From: an uncultured Dorea sp.
Lineage (GTDB): Bacteria; Bacillota_A; Clostridia; Lachnospirales; Lachnospiraceae
Length of the DNA stretch: 64,000 bases
Direction: 5' to 3'
Assembly: GCA_910578865.1 (NCBI GenBank)
Contig: CAJTRM010000001.1
Coordinates: forward strand, 124,248 to 188,247
The translations under genes and the position numbers were made by a program. The notes under the pieces were generated by a model. It made no database searches, had not been told where the DNA came from, and saw nothing but the letters and a program-made list of their open reading frames with translations. Positions 58,941 through 64,000 of the stretch are shown piece after piece (the first letter of the stretch is position 1; each line of letters opens with the position of its first letter).

Positions 58941-60497
58941 TTAACTCTCCTTTTTCTCTGTATGATGCCCCTTATAGGAAGCCAGTACCAATGTATCCTG
59001 TTCGATCTCGTCGCCGTTGAATTCGCCGGTCTTAAGGCCATTGGACAATACGATGACACGGTCCGCGATCGCTACGATCTCCTGAAGCTCAGAAGAAATC
59101 ACAATGATAGAAAGCCCCGCCTCCGCATACTGGTTAATGATATCAAAGACCTCTGTCTTCGCCCCGATATCAATACCCCTGCTCGGTTCGTCCATAAGCA
59201 GGATCTTAGGCTCCGTCAGGATACCCTTACCGATAACTACCTTCTGCTGGTTACCGCCTGATAAGGAGAGAATCGGCAGCTTCTTATCCGCCACCTTAAT
59301 GTGGATATCTTTAATCTGCCCGTCTACCTTCTCGCCCTCTAATTTCTTGTCAAGGAATATGCCCTTCGTATATCTCTTCAACGCCGACAGAGAACAATTC
59401 TTCTCAATATCGAGAGTCTGTACCAGCCCCTGGGCCTGCCGGTCCTCAGGGATCAGGGCAAATCCTTTGTCGATCTGTCCGGAAATGGATTTGATCTTTA
59501 ACGCCTCGCCATTTAATTTAACTTCTCCGGTGTGCTCCGGATGCAGTCCCATAAGACATTCAAACACTTCGCTGCGCCCGGCTCCCATCAAGCCGTAGAT
59601 CCCGAGCACCTCGCCCTTTTTCAGTTCAAAATCCAGATGGTCTACCAGATAGCCTCCGCCCTGCTTCGGGAGGCACAGGTTTCTGACCTCCAGCACATTT
59701 TCAACCTTGCTCCAGTCAACCTCCCGGTCTCTCTTCGGGTAGGACTTCGCGCCTCCTGTCATCTGATGTACGATCCAGGGAACATCAATATCCTTCACTT
59801 CCGCGTCCGCAACATATTTTCCGTCCCTTAAGATCGTTACATGGTCGCCGATCTCCATGATCTCTTCCAGTCTGTGGGAAATATATACAATAGAGATTCC
59901 CGCGGACGTAAGCTCTCTCATGATCTTAAAGAGAACCTGAACCTCCTGCTGGCTCAGAGACGACGTAGGCTCATCCATGATGAGCACCTTAAGGTCATCC
60001 TCCACCAGATTACGCGCAATCTCGATCATCTGCTGCTGCCCTACACGCAGCTCTCCTACCCTGGCATTCAGATCCAGCGGATGCTCCAGCCGCTCCAGCA
60101 CCTTCCTTGCGCCCTCCATATGCTTCTTATCATCCAGGACGACTCTGCTCTTTGTCTTCTCTTTATTCATGAAAATGTTCTGGTATACATTGAGATTCGG
60201 GAAGAGGCTTAATTCCTGATGGATAATGCCGATCCCGTGTTTCCGCGCCTCTGTCGTATCTTTAAAATATACCTCCTGGTCCCCGATGTACATGGTGCCC
60301 TCATTGGGCTGCTCGATCCCGGCAATCATTTTCATCAGCGTAGACTTGCCGGCTCCGTTTTCCCCGATCAGTACATTGACCTTTCCTTTGAGAAGGTCAA
60401 AGGATACCTGATCAAGAGCCTTCGTACCAGGGTAGATCTTACTTATCTTCTCTGCATGGAGAAATACATTCTCTGCACATTTATATGCTTCACCCAT
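58941..60497 (-). CDS. Sugar ABC transporter ATPase (RbsA/MglA-like)
   Basis: A 518-residue tandem ATPase. First domain: Walker A GENGAGKST, signature LRVGQQQMIEIARNLV, Walker B LIMDEPTSSL. Second domain: degenerate Walker A GLMGAGRSE, signature LSGGNQQKVVIGKGI, Walker B LLMDEPSRGIDIGAK. This two-domain form is typical of CUT2 (ribose, galactose, xylose, erythritol) importers. Confidence 0.93.
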   Translation of the reverse strand: MGEAYKCAENVFLHAEKISKIYPGTKALDQVSFDLLKGKVNVLIGENGAGKSTLMKMIAGIEQPNEGTMYIGDQEVYFKDTTEARKHGIGIIHQELSLFPNLNVYQNIFMNKEKTKSRVVLDDKKHMEGARKVLERLEHPLDLNARVGELRVGQQQMIEIARNLVEDDLKVLIMDEPTSSLSQQEVQVLFKIMRELTSAGISIVYISHRLEEIMEIGDHVTILRDGKYVADAEVKDIDVPWIVHQMTGGAKSYPKRDREVDWSKVENVLEVRNLCLPKQGGGYLVDHLDFELKKGEVLGIYGLMGAGRSEVFECLMGLHPEHTGEVKLNGEALKIKSISGQIDKGFALIPEDRQAQGLVQTLDIEKNCSLSALKRYTKGIFLDKKLEGEKVDGQIKDIHIKVADKKLPILSLSGGNQQKVVIGKGILTEPKILLMDEPSRGIDIGAKTEVFDIINQYAEAGLSIIVISSELQEIVAIADRVIVLSNGLKTGEFNGDEIEQDTLVLASYKGHHTEKKES

Positions 60498-60532
60498 AGT
60501 CCAATTATCTCCTTCTCAATTCAGTAGTCCGC

Positions 60533-61180
60533 TTACTTTACTTCCAGCACAGCCGGAGTGATGAGCACATCTGAGCTTCCGGAAGAAACTGTAAATGCAC
60601 CTACGAATGAAATACTCTTGCCCTCCAGGGATGACGGATTGACCGGTTCAACAACGTCCTTTGCAACGATCTCATTAATACTCTGGGATACTGCCGCCCA
60701 CTCTCCCTGGTTTTTATAATCCCCGAACTTGATAAAGCTCAGGGTATCACGGATCGAGGATGCCTTATATACAGGCCCGATCTGTATCCTCACATTTTCC
60801 GTCCCGTTATAACCCTCAAGCTTCACAGCCATATAGCCGGCCTGGGACTCTGTATTCACTTCCTGTACCGTCCCTGTGCCCTTTACGATATAACTCAGTT
60901 CGCCGGAATCACCCATAGAATATTTTCCGCAGTCATCTGCAAGCGTAGTCAGATCCCCGTTGGACTGTGACAAAAATTCCGTAAGGTCAACAGCATTTTC
61001 ATTTAATTCCGGAAGGGCCGAATCCTCCCAGATCGCTGCCACATCATCCCCTGCGTTGAATTCTACTTCTCCGGTGTACTTTCCTTCCTCTCCGATCTTG
61101 ATCACCTTCACACATCCCGTAAGCATCGTCGCCGATACAAGGGCAAATGCGAGTGCGAGAGCTGTCATGCGCTTTTTCAT
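60533..61180 (-). CDS. DUF2291 family lipoprotein
   Basis: A 215-residue lipoprotein: signal and lipobox ATMLTGC, Cys23, then GEVEFNAGDDVAAIWEDSAL and SYIVKGTGTVQEVNTESQAG, with GPVYKASSIRDTLSFIKFGD. This matches the DUF2291 family that accompanies CUT2 sugar transporters, function unknown. ATG 61180 has AAGGAGG seven bases upstream; the alternative ATG 61195 overlaps that site. A hairpin separates it from the binding protein gene. Confidence 0.8.
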   Translation of the reverse strand: MKKRMTALALAFALVSATMLTGCVKVIKIGEEGKYTGEVEFNAGDDVAAIWEDSALPELNENAVDLTEFLSQSNGDLTTLADDCGKYSMGDSGELSYIVKGTGTVQEVNTESQAGYMAVKLEGYNGTENVRIQIGPVYKASSIRDTLSFIKFGDYKNQGEWAAVSQSINEIVAKDVVEPVNPSSLEGKSISFVGAFTVSSGSSDVLITPAVLEVK

Positions 61181-61285
61181 AGCTGCCTCCTTCATACTGT
61201 TTATTTTTAAATACCCGTCCTTCCCCGGATATTTATTTCCCTGATCATTTAATACTTCCTCACATAAGAAGCCTTTTGTTATATA

Positions 61286-61312
61286 CGGGGAAGCACCACC
61301 TGTGCCTCCCCG
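61286..61312 (-). terminator. Intercistronic hairpin after the sugar-binding protein gene
   Basis: On the minus strand CGGGGAGGCAC pairs with GTGCTTCCCCG around AGGTG (eleven pairs, one G-U), 28 bases after the binding-protein stop. The trailing U-run is weak. Probably limits transcription into the transporter genes or protects the binding-protein mRNA, giving excess binding protein. Confidence 0.7.
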
Positions 61313-61339
61313 CAGTATTTAATACTTATAGTCCATAAA

Positions 61340-62359
61340 TTACTCTGTAAATACAAAGCCTGATAATTTGTCCACATTCTCGGATGTGATCGCGATACAG
61401 TCAACTAACTGCTTCTCGTCTGCGCCTGTAGAGCCTTCCTTGAGATACTTGTCAGCCTGAACAACCGCCATCTCTGCGATAACAGCAAACTGCTGAAGAG
61501 CTGTTCCTGTAGCCTGTCCGGATTTAATCAGGGCTGCTGCCTCGTCAGATCCGTCAACACCGATAACCGGAAGGGTCTTTCCTGCTGCGTCAAGAGCTGC
61601 ACATACACCCTCTAACATAGTATCGTTACCGCAGATAACACCTTCGATGTCCGGGTTAGCCTGAAGCATAGCTTCCATTTTGTCATATGCCTCTGTCTTT
61701 TCCCAGTTTGCTGTCTGCTGAGCAACCATCTCCATATCCGGATACTGATCGATCACTTCATGGAATGCCTGAGAACGAACGCCTGCGTTTGTGTCGGACT
61801 CTTTTCCTAACAGTTCAACATATTTTCCTTTCTCGCCCATTGCCTCAACAAATTTCTCTGCAATTGCTTTTGCACCCTGGTAGTTGTTCGCTACGATCTG
61901 AGAAATAGCAACGCCTTCTGCATTGATCTCACGGTCGATCAGGAATGTCGGGATACCAGCCTCTCTTGCCTTCTTAACAGCCTCTACTGTTGCGTCTGCA
62001 CCTGCATTGTCACAGATGATAGCTGCTGCCTTGTCAGCGATCGCACTGTCAAATAACTCTGTCTGTTTTGTCGGGTCATCATCATGAGACACTGCCTTTA
62101 CCTCATATCCAAGCTCCTCAGCCTTTGCTGTAGCTGTGTCGGCCTCAGCCTTGAACGCAGGGTTAGATACAGATGGAGTGATGATGTAGATGATATTAGA
62201 GCCGCCGCCCTTTAATACCTCTTCGTCTCCGCCTTCTTCTTTTTCTTCTGTCTTTGTTTCTTCTTTCTTCGGCTCTTCCTTAGAACCGCATCCGATTGCC
62301 ATTGCGGCAACCATAGCAACTACAAGAAACATAGCTAATACTTTTTTGAAACCTTTCAT
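61340..62359 (-). CDS. CUT2-type sugar substrate-binding lipoprotein (RbsB-like)
   Basis: A 339-residue lipoprotein: signal, lipobox MAIGC with Cys24, then a Lys/Glu-rich linker. Mature domain of periplasmic-binding-protein type I: IIYIITPSVSNPAFKAEADT, AIICDNAGADATVEAVKKAR, PTFLIDREIN, ELLGKESDTNAGVRSQAFHE, GVICGNDTMLEGVCAALDAA and VIGVDGSDEAAALIKSGQAT. DRE and GNDTM are the usual ligand-contacting positions of ribose-type proteins. The exact sugar cannot be told. Confidence 0.88.
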   Translation of the reverse strand: MKGFKKVLAMFLVVAMVAAMAIGCGSKEEPKKEETKTEEKEEGGDEEVLKGGGSNIIYIITPSVSNPAFKAEADTATAKAEELGYEVKAVSHDDDPTKQTELFDSAIADKAAAIICDNAGADATVEAVKKAREAGIPTFLIDREINAEGVAISQIVANNYQGAKAIAEKFVEAMGEKGKYVELLGKESDTNAGVRSQAFHEVIDQYPDMEMVAQQTANWEKTEAYDKMEAMLQANPDIEGVICGNDTMLEGVCAALDAAGKTLPVIGVDGSDEAAALIKSGQATGTALQQFAVIAEMAVVQADKYLKEGSTGADEKQLVDCIAITSENVDKLSGFVFTE

Positions 62360-62448
62360 TTTCGTTTCCTCCTTATGTTTTATAAAGTATTAAATCTCTA
62401 TATCAACAGGCAAGCCCTGTCAATACCTCCCGGACATCCGTGCCCGGC

Positions 62449-63381
62449 TTACGCCAGCGCTTCTTCTGCCCTTTTGGCGATCCCTTCGCCGTTCATACCA
62501 TAATAGTCAAACACTTCCCGGGATGTCCCTGTGATCACCGGCGCATCCGGCAGCGCAATGTTGAGAACCTTCTTCGGGCAATGGCTTCCTACCACCTGGC
62601 TTACCATAGAGCCAAGCCCGCCGCAGGGTGCATGTTCCTCCACGGTAACGACTGCTTTTGCATTTGACGCTGCTTTGATGACCGCGTCCTCGTCAAGAGG
62701 TTTTACGCAATACATATCTACCACCGCGGCGCTGATACCCTTCTCTTTCAGGATCTCTGCCGCCTCCACAGACGGTTTTACCATCTCGCCGCATGCGATG
62801 ATCGCCACATCTGTACCCTCGCGTACTACCGTAGCCTTGTCCATCTCAAACGGCACATTTCCTTCCTCATACACATCATCCACCGCATTTCTCCCTACAC
62901 GGATGTAGGCCGGCTTCTCATCCTTGATCAATTCCCGCATCAGGCACTCGGTCTGAAGCCTGTCGCTTGGAAGATATACCCTCATATTCGGCACTGCACA
63001 CATAGCCGCAATATCCTGTGCGGAATGATGGCTCATGCCAAGGGCTCCGTAGCTAACCCCGCCGGAGATACCGATCAGCTTTACATTTGTATTAGAATAG
63101 GCAACATCCACCTTGCACTGCTCATAGCTTCTTGTAGACAGGAAACACGCCGGTGACGCCGCATACGGCTTCTTTCCGCATTTTGCAAGCCCTGCGGAAA
63201 TACTTACCAGGTTCTGCTCGGCAATCCCCGTCTCCACAAACTGCTCCGGAAGCTCATTGGCAAATCCTGTGAAGGATGCACTTCCTCTGGAATCGCTGCA
63301 GAGGGCCACGATATCCCTGTCCTTTTTTCCTGCTTCCACCAGTACGTCACAGATAACCTGTTTATTTGCAATCTTTCCCAT
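62449..63381 (-). CDS. Transketolase, C-terminal subunit
   Basis: A 310-residue protein: pyrimidine-binding domain with ETGIAEQNLVSISAGLAKCG (catalytic Glu), YSNTNVKLIGISGGVSYGAL and GMSHHSAQDIAAMCAVPNMR, plus the C-terminal domain (VVTVEEHAPCGGLGSMVSQV). Works with the N-terminal subunit encoded just upstream; their stop and start share one base (TAATG). Transfers two-carbon units between sugar phosphates. Confidence 0.9.
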   Translation of the reverse strand: MGKIANKQVICDVLVEAGKKDRDIVALCSDSRGSASFTGFANELPEQFVETGIAEQNLVSISAGLAKCGKKPYAASPACFLSTRSYEQCKVDVAYSNTNVKLIGISGGVSYGALGMSHHSAQDIAAMCAVPNMRVYLPSDRLQTECLMRELIKDEKPAYIRVGRNAVDDVYEEGNVPFEMDKATVVREGTDVAIIACGEMVKPSVEAAEILKEKGISAAVVDMYCVKPLDEDAVIKAASNAKAVVTVEEHAPCGGLGSMVSQVVGSHCPKKVLNIALPDAPVITGTSREVFDYYGMNGEGIAKRAEEALA

Positions 63382-64000
63382 TAGCGAAGCGCCTCCTTTC
63401 TTTCCTTCAGATCCTTTCTGATCTGTGCAAGTTCCTCCTCATTCGGAACCTTATGATGCCAGTTTGCCTTATTCTCCATCACGGAAGAGCCCTTGCCCTT
63501 CACTGTATTTGCAATCAGCATAGATGGTTTTCCTTTGACCGTCTTCGCCTCTTCAAATGCTGCCTTTAACTGGTCGATATCATTGCCGTCCGCCACATCA
63601 ATGACGTGCCATCCGAAAGAAAAGAATCTTTCATGCAGATCGTCATGGGACATTACATCCTCGGTATTGCCGGAGATCTGAAGACGATTTCTATCCACCA
63701 CGGCACAAAGATTATCCAGCTTATAATGACTGGCCGCCATTGCGCCCTCCCACACGGAGCCTTCTGCCACTTCGCCGTCGCCCATGACCGTGTAAACCCG
63801 GTAATCCTGCCCGTTCATTTTGCCTGCCAGCGCCATGCCCACACAGACCGGAAGTCCGTGACCAAGAGATCCGGAGTTCATCTCAATCCCCGGAAGCTTG
63901 TTGTTGGGGTGTCCGATATATTTAGAACCGAACTTGCTGAAATTAGCCACAAGATCCTCACGGTCAAAAAAGCCTTTCTTTGCAAGTACGGCATAATAAG
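63381..64000 (-). CDS. Transketolase, N-terminal subunit (5'-truncated by window edge)
   Basis: The reading frame continues to the window edge; the start lies outside. Visible 206 residues: YYAVLAKKGFFDREDLVANF at the edge, then GIEMNSGSLGHGLPVCVGMA, the thiamine-diphosphate motif VMGDGEVAEGSVWEGAMAAS followed by NLCAVVDRNRLQISG (GDG...N). With the next gene it forms a split transketolase, common in Clostridia operons for pentose or tetrose metabolism. In-frame GTG at 63950 is not the real start because conserved sequence continues upstream. Confidence 0.9.
   Translation of the reverse strand, partial: YYAVLAKKGFFDREDLVANFSKFGSKYIGHPNNKLPGIEMNSGSLGHGLPVCVGMALAGKMNGQDYRVYTVMGDGEVAEGSVWEGAMAASHYKLDNLCAVVDRNRLQISGNTEDVMSHDDLHERFFSFGWHVIDVADGNDIDQLKAAFEEAKTVKGKPSMLIANTVKGKGSSVMENKANWHHKVPNEEELAQIRKDLKERKEALR

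Noticed and set aside
1..64000. CRISPR arrays, tRNA or rRNA genes
   Set aside because: No short regularly spaced repeats of CRISPR type and no cloverleaf with T-loop GGTTCGA pattern were seen on reading; the regular repeats present are coding repeats in the tape measure and lysin.

Overview
The window comes from a low-to-mid GC Firmicute, most likely a gut Lachnospiraceae (Clostridia). The basis is the Clostridia-type rpoB/rpoC with acidic C-terminal tails, strong AAGGAGG ribosome sites, the phage gene families, and the lipoprotein and ABC-transporter style. No rRNA or tRNA is visible, so genus-level placement is not possible.

Bases 1 to about 31,400 are the late half of a tailed siphovirus prophage, transcribed left to right. 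It opens with the 3' part of an RNA-polymerase-like gene (DFDGD motif, C-terminal HTH). A 391-base gene-poor stretch follows, holding a long imperfect RNA-like stem (2072-2196). Next come a small packaging-associated protein, an HNH nuclease and a connector. Three genes then begin with a shared HHGILGQKWG tag, one of them carrying a papain-fold (Tox-PL-like) catalytic domain. Terminase, a fourth tagged protein, portal, and a fused prohead protease-capsid gene with an internal start come next. Connector and tail-tube genes, tail chaperones, a large GH25+CHAP+CW_7 lysin, a gp10-like protein, a 2204-aa tape measure with three repeat arrays, Dit and the tail tip complete the tail. A diversity-generating retroelement (DGR) follows: target gene with variable repeat, Avd, template repeat and reverse transcriptase. 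A holin and small tail appendage proteins end the phage. Integrase, repressor and replication genes are not in the window; they would lie to the left.

Bases 31,499 to 64,000 are host chromosome. A HAD phosphatase (+) converges on a minus-strand block of an M24 peptidase, rpoC and rpoB. Further minus-strand operons are: a YnjBCD-like ABC transporter with a nucleoside hydrolase and an APH-fold kinase; a cluster of two TVP38/TMEM64 membrane proteins, a lipoprotein, two TIGR04282/TIGR04283-type transferases, a CCG-domain iron-sulfur protein and DegV; and a sugar/polyol operon of split transketolase, periplasmic-binding-type ABC transporter, DUF2291 lipoprotein, PfkB kinase and FGGY kinase. A plus-strand LytTR response regulator/GHKL kinase pair sits between the last two. 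A palindrome with the same GGGGACGTAG core ends two separate minus-strand genes (41.5 kb and 55.4 kb).

The best-supported special system is the DGR: across 88 bases, VR and TR differ at 22 positions and every one is an adenine in TR. The most open questions are the structured RNA before the packaging genes, the tagged cargo or toxin family, and the phage RNA-polymerase-like protein.
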